From: Paenibacillus harenae DSM 16969
GTDB lineage: Bacteria; Bacillota; Bacilli; Paenibacillales; Paenibacillaceae
DNA: 64,000 bases
Direction of reading: 5' to 3'
Assembly (NCBI RefSeq): GCF_000422465.1
Contig: NZ_KE383842.1
Coordinates: 227,040 to 291,039 of the forward strand
Position numbers and translations under genes: made by a program. The notes below the pieces were generated by a model, which was not told where the DNA came from, ran no database searches, and saw nothing but the letters and a program-made list of their open reading frames with translations. Of this stretch, positions 45,921 to 53,899 are shown piece by piece; position 1 is the first letter of the stretch, and each line of letters opens with the position of its first letter.

Positions 45921-46001
45921 AGGAACATGACAATGATCATTTCGTATGTGAAAATATGATATCATTACATTGGATAGCATTTGTTGAGGGGGATGAGTGA
46001 A

Positions 46002-47096
46002 GTGGAAGTGACTCAATTAAGTGCACGAGAGGGATATTGGCGTTACAGTTCAGAAGCTTACTTTAAGACAGAAGGTACAAAAGATCAATATACCCCAAAG
46101 ATAAATCAGTTTACGGAAATGCATTCTGACACGGATTTGATTGAATTGCTTTCATTAGAGAATATAAGATCGTTCTTGATTGAAGATACAAATCCAAATA
46201 TTGGTATTGCGGCATTAGAACATTTTTATAATTTTGCTCACACTGATTTACTGAATGTTAAACATTACTTGCCTTTTCCAATCAATAAGGATTTAAAAAG
46301 AGAACTAACTAAGAAAAAATCAAAAGAAGAGTATACATCAGACGAAAGAGCTAATTACTTGCCAAGAGATTTTAACTTCAATGAATTATTCAATGATAAA
46401 TGGTACGAGCATCTGAATAATAAAGATATTATTAATGAATTGAAAGCATGTGTTGCAGTTTGTTTAGGTGGTGCATTTGATACAAGTGAAATCAGTACTT
46501 TAACAATAAGTGATTTTGAAATAACGTCCAATCAAATCAGGGTTAAGAATCCCTACAATAACTTTAATAGTAGTTGGATAATGTTTAACGAACATTTATC
46601 ATCATATATCTTGGACTATTATAGAAGAAGAACTTCTTCTGGGTATGAGGATAATGAACTTTTCTTTATTAGACTTTGGGACAATAAAGAAGCAAGAGGA
46701 ATACAGTATGATTCTAATTTATGGTCAGGAAAAAAACCGACATTTATTACCCAATGGGTATCGTACATATTAAAGTATATCTCCTATAACCTTGGTTTAA
46801 ATCAACGTATAGAAACTACGAGTTTACGTCATAGTACTATTCTTCATTATTTATACAGCACAAACGGTAAAGGGATAGACCAACTTATAAGAACATTCGG
46901 CTGGGTTAATTTTATTAAGGATGCTATTTTTAAGTATTTTAATGAAGAGGATGTAAATGAGATAAGTTTTGTACTACAGCAGTCAATGGAAGACAATATT
47001 AATAATGTCGATGCTAGTGATGAAGAATATTTTTTTCAGTTTCCCCATTGGAGAGACAACACTTTAATGGGGAAAGGAGATTATCAGAATATTTGA
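46002..47096 (+). CDS. Degenerate tyrosine-recombinase-like protein
   Basis: About 364 residues. The second half has the layout of a tyrosine recombinase: CLGGAFDTSEISTLTISDFE corresponds to box I, but its catalytic Arg is replaced (FDTSE instead of LRISE). Box II is retained as TTSLRHSTILHYLYSTNGKG and IDQLIRTFGW, and KDAIFKYFNEED could carry the Tyr. Loss of the first Arg argues against normal recombination, so it may be a DNA-binding adaptor. GAGGGGG at 45986 fits a GTG at 46002; the ATG at 45993 touches it. The stop overlaps the next gene's TTG. AT-rich like the neighbouring ATPase. Confidence 0.65.
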   Translation: MEVTQLSAREGYWRYSSEAYFKTEGTKDQYTPKINQFTEMHSDTDLIELLSLENIRSFLIEDTNPNIGIAALEHFYNFAHTDLLNVKHYLPFPINKDLKRELTKKKSKEEYTSDERANYLPRDFNFNELFNDKWYEHLNNKDIINELKACVAVCLGGAFDTSEISTLTISDFEITSNQIRVKNPYNNFNSSWIMFNEHLSSYILDYYRRRTSSGYEDNELFFIRLWDNKEARGIQYDSNLWSGKKPTFITQWVSYILKYISYNLGLNQRIETTSLRHSTILHYLYSTNGKGIDQLIRTFGWVNFIKDAIFKYFNEEDVNEISFVLQQSMEDNINNVDASDEEYFFQFPHWRDNTLMGKGDYQNI

Positions 47097-47488
47097 TCCG
47101 CAAACGCCCTAGAACTCAAATCCCAGTCAAGCAGCTAAAGCAACTTTATAACGAGACATGTCAAATATGCGAAGTACCTCTTATCTTGCTTGGGGACGTA
47201 AATAGAGGGGGGATTGCCTATTCCGAAGTGTGTCATATAAAAGCACATGCTTTAGATAGTGCTGATGATAGTACAAATATGCTCGTCCTGTGTCCTAACC
47301 ATCATAAATTATTTGATATAGGGATAATCGCAATCAACCCTGAGACATTAGATTCAATTCTCCATGTAGACGAGAAAAATGAATTACATGGTAAGAGACT
47401 CGATATCAGACATCTGATAGCCAAAGATAATATTGAATACCACTATCGAAATGTATATCTGCCAATTTTTGAATATATCCGAAAATAA
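47093..47488 (+). CDS. HNH endonuclease
   Basis: About 131 residues. Zinc-type HNH fold: CQICEVPL near residue 22, AYSEVCHIKAHALDSADDST with the His pair, then MLVLCPNHHKLFDIGII with the Asn and metal-binding His. This is a stand-alone small nuclease of the kind found in defence systems and mobile elements. The likely start is TTG at 47093, overlapping the preceding TGA, with AAAGGAG 13 bases upstream; the frame is open further back into the previous gene. The overlap strongly links it to the recombinase-like protein, which may supply its DNA specificity. Confidence 0.82.
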   Translation: MIRKRPRTQIPVKQLKQLYNETCQICEVPLILLGDVNRGGIAYSEVCHIKAHALDSADDSTNMLVLCPNHHKLFDIGIIAINPETLDSILHVDEKNELHGKRLDIRHLIAKDNIEYHYRNVYLPIFEYIRK

Positions 47489-47544
47489 AAACAAGAGATG
47501 AACTCACTTGACTAAATTTAAGCAAGTGGTTCATCTCTTGTTTT
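47488..47544 (+). terminator. Long terminator after the HNH gene
   Basis: AAAACAAGAGATGAACTCAC-TTG pairs with CAAGTGGTTCATCTCTTGTTTT with one mismatch, giving a stem of more than 20 bp, then TGTGTT. Confidence 0.85.
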
Positions 47545-47690
47545 GTGTTCCTCGATTGCTTTAATTAATTCGGAAGGATGAATATGTAATGCTTTAGAAA
47601 GAGAAAATATTGTATTTAAGAATGGTTGACGTTTACAAATAAAAAAAGGAGATGGTTTTATTACGGCAAAGACTACGGAGTCAATATCCA
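47518..47690 (-). pseudogene. XRE-type regulator C-terminal fragment
   Basis: Minus-strand reading CKRQPFLNTIFSLSKALHIH, PSELIKAIEEHKTRDEPLA then stop. The pattern 'RQPFLNTIFSLSKALHIHPSELI' is the second half of a Cro/C1 helix-turn-helix domain. The preceding part (MDIDSVVFAVIKPSPFF) does not resemble the first helices, and no ribosome binding site is seen. A truncated relic is the likely reading. Its stop lies inside the terminator stem of the HNH gene. Confidence 0.5.
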
Positions 47691-47864
47691 TTCCTTCCCG
47701 AATCAGGGGACCGTCATTTCGGTGAGGATCCCATTCATAAGAAAGGATAACATTTTGTGAGATTGTACAATTTTAGAGGCTTGAAGAAGCTATAAAATAA
47801 AGGTTGTAATCGTAAATAACCAAAAGGGGAGTACTTTATGAAGCTATTGAAAGTTACATAATTT

Positions 47865-47878
47865 TGTAATCGCTTTCA
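47865..47878. promoter_or_regulatory. cre-like site upstream of the lyase gene
   Basis: TGTAATCGCTTTCA matches the cre consensus at 13 of 14 positions. It lies just upstream of TATAAT at 47895, so CcpA here could block RNA polymerase. Confidence 0.55.
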
Positions 47879-47948
47879 TTTTTTGGGGGGGTGATATAAT
47901 GATTTAGCCTCTGATGGGTTTTGGACAAGATTCTGGATTGACTATTTA

Positions 47949-47962
47949 TGAAAGCGGTAACA
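47949..47962. promoter_or_regulatory. Perfect cre site downstream of the lyase promoter
   Basis: TGAAAGCGGTAACA fits TGNAARCGNWWNCA at every position and lies about 50 bases after the -10 hexamer and 100 before the lyase start, where it could act as a roadblock. A 20-codon frame (MLILIATARKWK...) behind AAGGAGGTG at 47977 may be a leader peptide. Confidence 0.65.
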
Positions 47963-48061
47963 TTCCCCCTTTTAAGGAGGTGAGAACTTAAAGAAAATGT
48001 TGATTCTTATTGCGACTGCAAGAAAATGGAAAACGTCTAATTATATTAGGAGGTATTGATA

Positions 48062-50155
48062 ATGGGGAAAATTGATTTAAAGAGTATCAAGAAAATGCTG
48101 TTCATTGCGTTTGCAGCTGTGCTGGTTTTATCAACCGTCTCATTCGGAGTAACCGTCAACCCGAGTCTTGTAAGCGCTGCCACTTTCACACATGGCGGCG
48201 GAATCTTGTATACGCAAGCCGATTTTGACCGTGCCAAGCAAAAGGTGGCACTAGGGGCGAGTCCTTGGATCGAAGCATGGAATGCAGGCAAGTCGACTAC
48301 ATTCGCTTCTCCTACCTATGTTCCGCGTCCCGTACCCGCGCCTGCAAGATGGGGTGGCCATCCCGAATTAAATTCGGGCGGTCAACTGTTTAACGATTCG
48401 GAAGCAGCACTCGTTCATGCGATCATATGGAAGGTTTCAAGCAATACGACGGAAGCCAACAATTCGAAGTTGAAAGCGCAAGAAATTGTCGATGCCTGGT
48501 CAAGTACGGTTAACACCGCGGTAGGCGGCGATGAAAAACAATTATTGGCGGGATTAACCGGCTATAGGCTAGCCGCGGCAGCAGATATTTTGAGCTCAGA
48601 CAGCGCTTGGGTAAACGCAGGTAAATTTACTGCGGCGAAAAACATGCTTCTAAACTACTTCCTGCCGTCCTTGCGCGACTATCTTGCCAACCATTACAAC
48701 AAAAATGGTAACCAATACCCGTACTATTACCGCGGGAATCAGGACACTGCCCCAATGGTTACAATCATGGCTATTGGCGTGTTATGCGACGATCTCACCA
48801 TTTATAATGAAGCCGTGAATGAATTTAAAAACGGCAATCATAATGGCCGGGTAACGCACTATCTCATCCCTTCTTCCAGCGACCCGAACCTGGCGCAGTC
48901 CGAGGAAAGCGGACGCGACCAGCCTCATACCCAGTTAGGAATCGGAATGCTGGCGACCATGGCGCAAATATCTTACAATCAAAAAATCGGCGATGCCAGC
49001 TTTGAGGATTTGTACGAATACTCAAATCGTCTTATCCTTAAGGGTTTTGAGTACACGGCTAAGTATAATAATGGAGGAACGGTACCGTTTACGCCTGTTT
49101 GGACCTATGACTGGAGAAACGAGCCTGTAATCTCCGAATCGGGCAGAGGGCAAATGCGTCCGGTTTACGAGATGGTGTGGAACCATTATCATAACGTCAA
49201 AGGCTTCGCTGATTCAGTCACTACAGATCCGGTGTACCATACTAAAGCCAGGGCTGCCGCGTTTCGGCCGGAAGGCATTCATACCGACCATCAGCCGTTT
49301 ACTACGCTTCTGTACACGACTGGACCCGTTGTATCCGGTGAGACCTATACGCTGAGAAATCCGAACAGCGGCAAGATGCTGGACGTTGCTAATGGGGGCA
49401 CCGCCAACGGGACAAATGTGCAAATCTATCAAGATAACGGCAACAATGCCCAGCGTTTTACAATCATCGACAACGGCGACGGCACCCACCGGATTCTCGC
49501 CGTCCAGAGCGGCAAAGCGCTCGACGTAGCCGACCTGGGCACGGCCAACGGGACGAATGTGCAATTGTGGACCTACCTCGGCGGAGCGAACCAGAAATGG
49601 CGAATCGTACTCAACGCTGACGGGACATATAAATTAATCGATTCCAATAGCGGCAAAGCGCTCGATGTGAACGGAAACGGGACCGCCAACGGGACGAATG
49701 TGCAAATCTGGACGGACACCGGCGGGCAAAAATGGGAATTCATCCGCACCGGGGTCGTATCCGGCGCTACTTACAAAATCAAAAATAAGGATTCCGGGAA
49801 GTACCTCGATACCGATGTGAATGGCGGGGTCATCCTTGCTGCAGGTACGATTTATGACGATCAGAAGTGGATCGTTTCCAAACATTCATCCGGCTATTGG
49901 ACCATCAAGAATGTAGTAACAGGACGCGAATATCTGAATACCGATCTCGACAACATCATGACCTGGAACACGGGTGGTGGCATCTATGACGATGCGTTAT
50001 GGAACATTGAACCGATCTCAGGCGAATTTTACAGTTTCCGTGTAAATAATAAAGTGGCCGGCAGAGAATATTTGTACGCAACTACGGCGAATGAAGCAAA
50101 ATGGAACACAGGATCTACGGATTCCAGCACGATCTGGGTATTTGAGAAACAGTAA
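48062..50155 (+). CDS. Secreted alginate-lyase-like polysaccharide lyase with ricin-B domain
   Basis: About 697 residues. Signal peptide ending near VSAAT (about 38). Residues 45-390 form an alpha-toroid of the alginate_lyase type: FTHGGGILYTQADFDRAK, NDSEAALVHAIIWKVSS, ESGRDQPHTQLGIGMLATMA with the catalytic His region, and VWTYDWRNEP. Next comes a ricin-B lectin of three repeats (GKMLDVANGGTANGTNVQIY, GKALDVADLGTANGTNVQLW, GKALDVNGNGTANGTNVQIW), and last a beta domain with two related repeats (REYLNTDLDN, REYLYATTAN). It probably cleaves an acidic polysaccharide such as glucuronan or alginate. TAGGAGGT supports the ATG at 48062. Confidence 0.85.
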   Translation: MGKIDLKSIKKMLFIAFAAVLVLSTVSFGVTVNPSLVSAATFTHGGGILYTQADFDRAKQKVALGASPWIEAWNAGKSTTFASPTYVPRPVPAPARWGGHPELNSGGQLFNDSEAALVHAIIWKVSSNTTEANNSKLKAQEIVDAWSSTVNTAVGGDEKQLLAGLTGYRLAAAADILSSDSAWVNAGKFTAAKNMLLNYFLPSLRDYLANHYNKNGNQYPYYYRGNQDTAPMVTIMAIGVLCDDLTIYNEAVNEFKNGNHNGRVTHYLIPSSSDPNLAQSEESGRDQPHTQLGIGMLATMAQISYNQKIGDASFEDLYEYSNRLILKGFEYTAKYNNGGTVPFTPVWTYDWRNEPVISESGRGQMRPVYEMVWNHYHNVKGFADSVTTDPVYHTKARAAAFRPEGIHTDHQPFTTLLYTTGPVVSGETYTLRNPNSGKMLDVANGGTANGTNVQIYQDNGNNAQRFTIIDNGDGTHRILAVQSGKALDVADLGTANGTNVQLWTYLGGANQKWRIVLNADGTYKLIDSNSGKALDVNGNGTANGTNVQIWTDTGGQKWEFIRTGVVSGATYKIKNKDSGKYLDTDVNGGVILAAGTIYDDQKWIVSKHSSGYWTIKNVVTGREYLNTDLDNIMTWNTGGGIYDDALWNIEPISGEFYSFRVNNKVAGREYLYATTANEAKWNTGSTDSSTIWVFEKQ

Positions 50156-50170
50156 GTATGTGAAATGAAA

Positions 50171-50216
50171 CCAGCAAGGACCGGAATCTCCAGAGGGGCA
50201 TTCCGGTCCTTGTTGG
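50171..50216 (+). terminator. Hairpin after the lyase gene
   Basis: CCAGCAAGGACCGGAAT and ATTCCGGTCCTTGTTGG are 17-base arms with one mismatch. Confidence 0.8.
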
Positions 50217-51115
50217 CGATTGTCGGGCGCTCTCCTAAGTTAGCAGCTTTGCTTTTTGTTTTGCGTCCTTTTGGACCCACTTTAGCTTGCATAACCTCCT
50301 GAACTCATTCGGTCTGTCCGCCTTCGAAAATGTCATCTTTATGTTTTTGAATCGTATATACGATCTGAGCCGATTTGATCACTTACCAGCTCAACGCCAG
50401 CTTTTCGTCAAGAGTATTTTTTAGACAACAGATCGTGTAAATGATACAAAATAGATCAATTATGTGAATAAAATAGCAAAGTAAACATAGTATTAGGGGT
50501 AATCCCAGCGAAGCTGTCATGAATTGCCAAGTGCCTTTTGAATCACACTTAATGGTATTATGTGTGATTGAGAGAAACCCGAGAAGCCTTTCCCTGAAAG
50601 GGAAGTAAGCAAATACGCCAGTTACAGAAAATATTTTCTATTCGGAACTTTGATTGATAATCAATAGCGTTAGAATGAAGTTTTTCAGGGTGGATGGGAA
50701 ATTCGGTGCTGAAAGAGGTCTTATAGATGATGCTCTTTAAGAAATAAAGCATCCAAATCTACGTGAAGATTATAAAAAAAGTCACTCCTTTAACTGGTCA
50801 AGAGCCAAACCGTAAACAAAAGACCCTATATTACATGAAGTGCATCCCTTAGAATAGAGATTGGAAAACCCCTCTGGTTAATCCGATAAATTCTAGGGCT
50901 GTATTTTTGTGGCGACTAAATCAAAAGTGTTCGTATCCTTTAATGATATGAACTGCTATGGCTGTTTAAAAAACGATCGTTTTTTAGACTTTGTAAACAT
51001 CAACATATAATGCCCTAAACTGACCATTGTTTCAGTCTATTAAATCGTCTATTATTCAAGATGTATTTAAGAAAGATGCTAATCGAAGGTTTAATAGACA
51101 AAAGAGGTTTGGGAA
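50217..51115. other. Degenerate intergenic stretch
   Basis: About 900 bases without an intact gene. The minus strand at about 50220-50360 keeps short open stretches (VIKSAQIVYTIQKHKDDIFE, then MQAKVGPKGRKTKSKAANLG in another frame) that look like a decayed gene I cannot name. A hairpin AATCACAC/GTGTGATT lies at 50541-50569. The remainder is AT-rich with no recognised feature. Confidence 0.4.
51035..51099. repeat. Inverted repeat before the resolvase fragment
   Basis: GTCTATTAAA at 51035-51044 and TTTAATAGAC at 51090-51099 are exact 10-bp inverted copies 45 bases apart, 16 bases before the resolvase start. A recombination (res) subsite would be in this position. Confidence 0.4.
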
Positions 51116-51361
51116 ATGGATAAAATTGGCTATGCACGTGTTTCGACTTCCGATCAGTCCATGGATTTACAAATCGATTCTTTGAAGGCTTCCGGATATG
51201 AGCGTATTTTCGAGGAAAAGGTCTCAAAGAATAGTGATCGTCCTGAGTTAGCTCGTCTGCTTAGAGTACTTGCTACAATGTCTGCGGCAAATCCGACGTT
51301 AACTACGGTTGCCCTCGCGATCCGCACGGCCGATCATATTTTGCAACAACGACAAGATTAA
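51116..51361 (+). pseudogene. Serine resolvase N-terminal fragment
   Basis: The first ~52 residues are a normal serine recombinase start: IGYARVSTSDQSMDLQIDSL with the catalytic Ser in RVST, then GYERIFEEKVSKNSDRPEL. After LLRVL the family sequence (GDTLVVWKLDRLGR) is missing; unrelated codons follow and stop at 81 residues, against about 190 normally. It overlaps in content with the other relic at 42087, so they come from two different resolvase genes. A terminator follows at 51381. Confidence 0.75.
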
Positions 51362-51380
51362 GTTGAATTAATCGATAAAC

Positions 51381-51412
51381 CGTCAGGTTGAAATTCCCTG
51401 ACGTTTTTTTTA
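51381..51412 (+). terminator. Terminator between convergent resolvase fragment and araC
   Basis: CGTCAGG and CCTGACG around a 9-base loop, followed by TTTTTTTTATTTATT. Confidence 0.85.
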
Positions 51413-52279
51413 TTTATTTTTGCGGTAGAAAGATGGTTTGACACCGTCTATTTTCTTAAAAGCTTTGCTGAATGACTGAATATCGGAGTATCCAAATTTT
51501 TCGGCAATTACAGTCAAAGATTCTGTAGTGAACTGAATGATCTCTTTCGCTTTTTCGATTCGTAACATCTGGTGATATTGTATCGGACTCATACCGAATG
51601 TTTTTTTAAACAAATGAATTAAATAAAACTTGCTTATTCCTGAGATGTGAACGAGCTCGTCCACTGTCACCTTTTGATCGATATGATGTTTCAAGTAGTT
51701 GCGAATTTTAACCAATTCATCCATGTTGGTAACCAGATGAGGATTCTGGTTCCAATAATTCTCGCGAAGGAGATGGATAAACAATTGAATGAACATACCC
51801 TTCACATTGGTCTCGTAATAAGGCAGCTTCAATTGGAATTCATTAATAATTTCAAATAGCATATTCTCGATAATAATAGGATTTCGAAGCCTCAGGTGGC
51901 TCGCAATCTTAAGCGAATTACTATCCAAGACGTCTTCGCGGAACCACTTCATTTCCTCCTCAGAAATCTCCTCCAACGGTTTAAAAGAAATTTTCACATC
52001 AGGACTGTCTTCCTTAAATATCAAATCAAAATGCAAATGTGGTTGCCGACACATTCCGGTACCTATTTTCATAATGGAATGCGGTTGTTTCGGTCGAAAT
52101 AGAAATAAATCCCCAGGTTCTCCTTCATAAGTTTGATTTTCGATGGTTACTTTTATCCTTCCTTCTTTTACATAAAGAAGCTCGTAATCAAATAGAACTC
52201 GTTCTTGCAAGTGCCATTGTGACGGAACTGTACTGTCCATTGCCACACGAATATATGGAGAAAGCTTTTGAAACAACAT
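51410..52279 (-). CDS. AraC-family regulator, locus 2 (GH91)
   Basis: About 289 residues with the same plan as the regulator at 32239: cupin domain (RVLFDYELLYVKEGRIKVTI, DLFLFRPKQPHSI) and double helix-turn-helix (VTVDELVHISGISKFYLIHL, TVIAEKFGYSDIQSFSKAFK). By eye more than half of the residues are identical between the two, including most of the ligand-domain core, so they should recognise related sugars. GGAGGTGACC precedes the ATG at 52279. It is divergent from the binding-protein gene at 52461, with the shared 21-bp element 30 bases before its start. Confidence 0.92.
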   Translation of the reverse strand: MLFQKLSPYIRVAMDSTVPSQWHLQERVLFDYELLYVKEGRIKVTIENQTYEGEPGDLFLFRPKQPHSIMKIGTGMCRQPHLHFDLIFKEDSPDVKISFKPLEEISEEEMKWFREDVLDSNSLKIASHLRLRNPIIIENMLFEIINEFQLKLPYYETNVKGMFIQLFIHLLRENYWNQNPHLVTNMDELVKIRNYLKHHIDQKVTVDELVHISGISKFYLIHLFKKTFGMSPIQYHQMLRIEKAKEIIQFTTESLTVIAEKFGYSDIQSFSKAFKKIDGVKPSFYRKNK

Positions 52280-52309
52280 TCGGGTCACCTCCGAGAGAAA
52301 AATAAATAA

Positions 52310-52330
52310 AAAGCAATATATGATAAGTAT
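52310..52330. promoter_or_regulatory. Shared 21-bp element upstream of araC, locus 2
   Basis: AAAGCAATATATGATAAG followed by TAT differs from the locus 1 element (33153-33173) at only two positions, although the surrounding intergenic sequences are otherwise unlike. It is 30 bases before the regulator start. Candidate common operator or conserved promoter. Confidence 0.55.
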
Positions 52331-52383
52331 TGAAAAATTAATGCCAAGGACTTTTAACTTATCCTAATATACAATGAAGTCGT

Positions 52384-52410
52384 GGAAAGCGCTACCGTTA
52401 AGCGTTTCCA
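52384..52410. promoter_or_regulatory. Two adjacent cre-like boxes before the locus 2 binding protein
   Basis: GGAAAGCGCTACC and GTTAAGCGTTTCCA each match the cre consensus at 12 of 14 positions and sit side by side, 51-77 bases before the binding-protein start. CcpA or another LacI-family protein could bind. Confidence 0.4.
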
Positions 52411-52460
52411 ACATCATCAATACTATAACAATACAGAACAACTTAAAGGGGATGTTAGGT

Positions 52461-53825
52461 ATGGCTTATCAGAAAAAAATGGGTTTGGTTGCTTTAGTTA
52501 TCATGATGCTGATCATAGCAGTATTGTCGGGATGTACAGGCGGAAATGAAAAAGTAAGCAATACGGCAGGAAACAAAGAAGGCTCTGCGGATAAGCAAAA
52601 GGACAAGTCCCTTACTGTGCTCGTGGAAGGTGGAAGCCCCGCTTTTAAAGTGGCCACAGCTACAGCAGAAGAATTTAAAACTGAAACTGGGTACGAAGTT
52701 AAGATAGAGGCTGTTCCTTATATCGGCGTTTTTGACAAGCTCAACGCGGAATTAAAAGCAAAAACGGGTTCTTACGATGCTGCGATAATCGACATTCTGT
52801 GGTTTCCCGCATTAGCTAGTGGCTTAGAGCCAATGGACGACCTGTTTACAGATGAAGTGAAGAACGATTTGTATCCTAACTTGATCGATGGCGGCAAAGT
52901 AGACGACAAAATTCTCGGCATGCCGGTGTGGACTAACTCCAAAACCATGTTATACCGCAAAGACCTTTTTGAAGATGCGAAAGAAAAAGAAGCTTTCCAA
53001 AAGGAATACGGTTATGAACTGAAGGTGCCTACCAACTGGCAGGAGTATCGTGACACAGCTAAATTCTTCACACGAGATACGGACAACAATGGCGAGATGG
53101 ATATGTACGGTACAGGTGTATTAGGTAAAAACAACGGTGATTCCGTTGCGAGCTGGCTGGATCATGCTTTGCAAGCCGGAGCAGACCAACTCGTAGTCGG
53201 TGAAGACGGTAAATCAAATGTAAACACAAAACCGTACGTAGATGCTTTGGATTTCATCACTAAGGTTTTGAGAGAAGATAAATCGGCACCTGAAGGCGCT
53301 TTGAATATGGCTTCTGACGAAATTGCCGAGTTGTTCTGGAATGGCAAGATGGCAATGATGCTGGAATGGGGACATTTCTTCGTCCCGTCTAACGATCCTG
53401 CCAAATCGAAAGTAGCAGGAAAAGTAGGGACTGCGCCGATGATCGGCGGAGATGCCGGAGTTGGTGTTGTACCTGGTCCATGGTATCAAGTTATCCCAGC
53501 CTCCTCCAAGCAACAAGACATCGCTAAAGAATACATTAAATTCCTTTACGACCGCAATGACCAATACTTGGCTGCAATTGGTGTAGCCGCTCGTAAGTCT
53601 ATCCTCGAAACTAGCGGACAGAAACCTGAGTACGCTCATCTGCTTTCGCTTGGCGAGACTTTGGCAGCGAAGCAAACTAAGAACCGCCCTGTACTTGAGT
53701 ACTGGAACGAGATTGAAAGCGAAGCGCTGATTCCTGCTGTGCAAGCAGCTTTGTCGGGCAAGAAGACACCTCAAGAAGCACTGGATGAAGCAGCTAAGAT
53801 CATTAACGAAATTCAAGGCCAGTAA
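52461..53825 (+). CDS. Sugar ABC transporter substrate-binding lipoprotein, locus 2
   Basis: About 454 residues, lipobox VLSGC near residue 25. Family 1 binding protein: TVLVEGGSPAFKVATATAEE, AAIIDILWFPALASGLEPMD, LGMPVWTNSKTMLYRKDLF, FWNGKMAMMLEWGHFF. It is not closely similar to the locus 1 binding protein, so the two importers probably take different ligands. AAAGGGGA lies 8 bases before the ATG at 52461; in-frame ATGs up to 87 bases earlier lack a site. A palindromic hairpin follows the stop. Confidence 0.9.
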   Translation: MAYQKKMGLVALVIMMLIIAVLSGCTGGNEKVSNTAGNKEGSADKQKDKSLTVLVEGGSPAFKVATATAEEFKTETGYEVKIEAVPYIGVFDKLNAELKAKTGSYDAAIIDILWFPALASGLEPMDDLFTDEVKNDLYPNLIDGGKVDDKILGMPVWTNSKTMLYRKDLFEDAKEKEAFQKEYGYELKVPTNWQEYRDTAKFFTRDTDNNGEMDMYGTGVLGKNNGDSVASWLDHALQAGADQLVVGEDGKSNVNTKPYVDALDFITKVLREDKSAPEGALNMASDEIAELFWNGKMAMMLEWGHFFVPSNDPAKSKVAGKVGTAPMIGGDAGVGVVPGPWYQVIPASSKQQDIAKEYIKFLYDRNDQYLAAIGVAARKSILETSGQKPEYAHLLSLGETLAAKQTKNRPVLEYWNEIESEALIPAVQAALSGKKTPQEALDEAAKIINEIQGQ

Positions 53826-53840
53826 AATTTATGTTTTGAG

Positions 53841-53866
53841 CGGAGGATAGGCGCGCCTATCTTCCG
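53841..53866 (+). terminator. Intercistronic hairpin, locus 2
   Basis: CGGAGGATAGGCG and CGCCTATCTTCCG pair with one mismatch and almost no loop, between binding protein and permease. No T-run. It parallels the hairpin at 34637 and probably tunes the ratio of binding protein to permeases. Confidence 0.6.
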
Positions 53867-53899
53867 TTTCATCTATCGAAATGATAAGGATGTGACTCT

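Noticed and set aside
43502..47488. A Septu (PtuA/PtuB) defence system formed by the ATPase and the HNH protein
   Set aside because: The ATPase is AAA_13 with a zinc hook rather than PtuA-like, and the two genes are divergent with the recombinase-like gene between, unlike the Septu operon.
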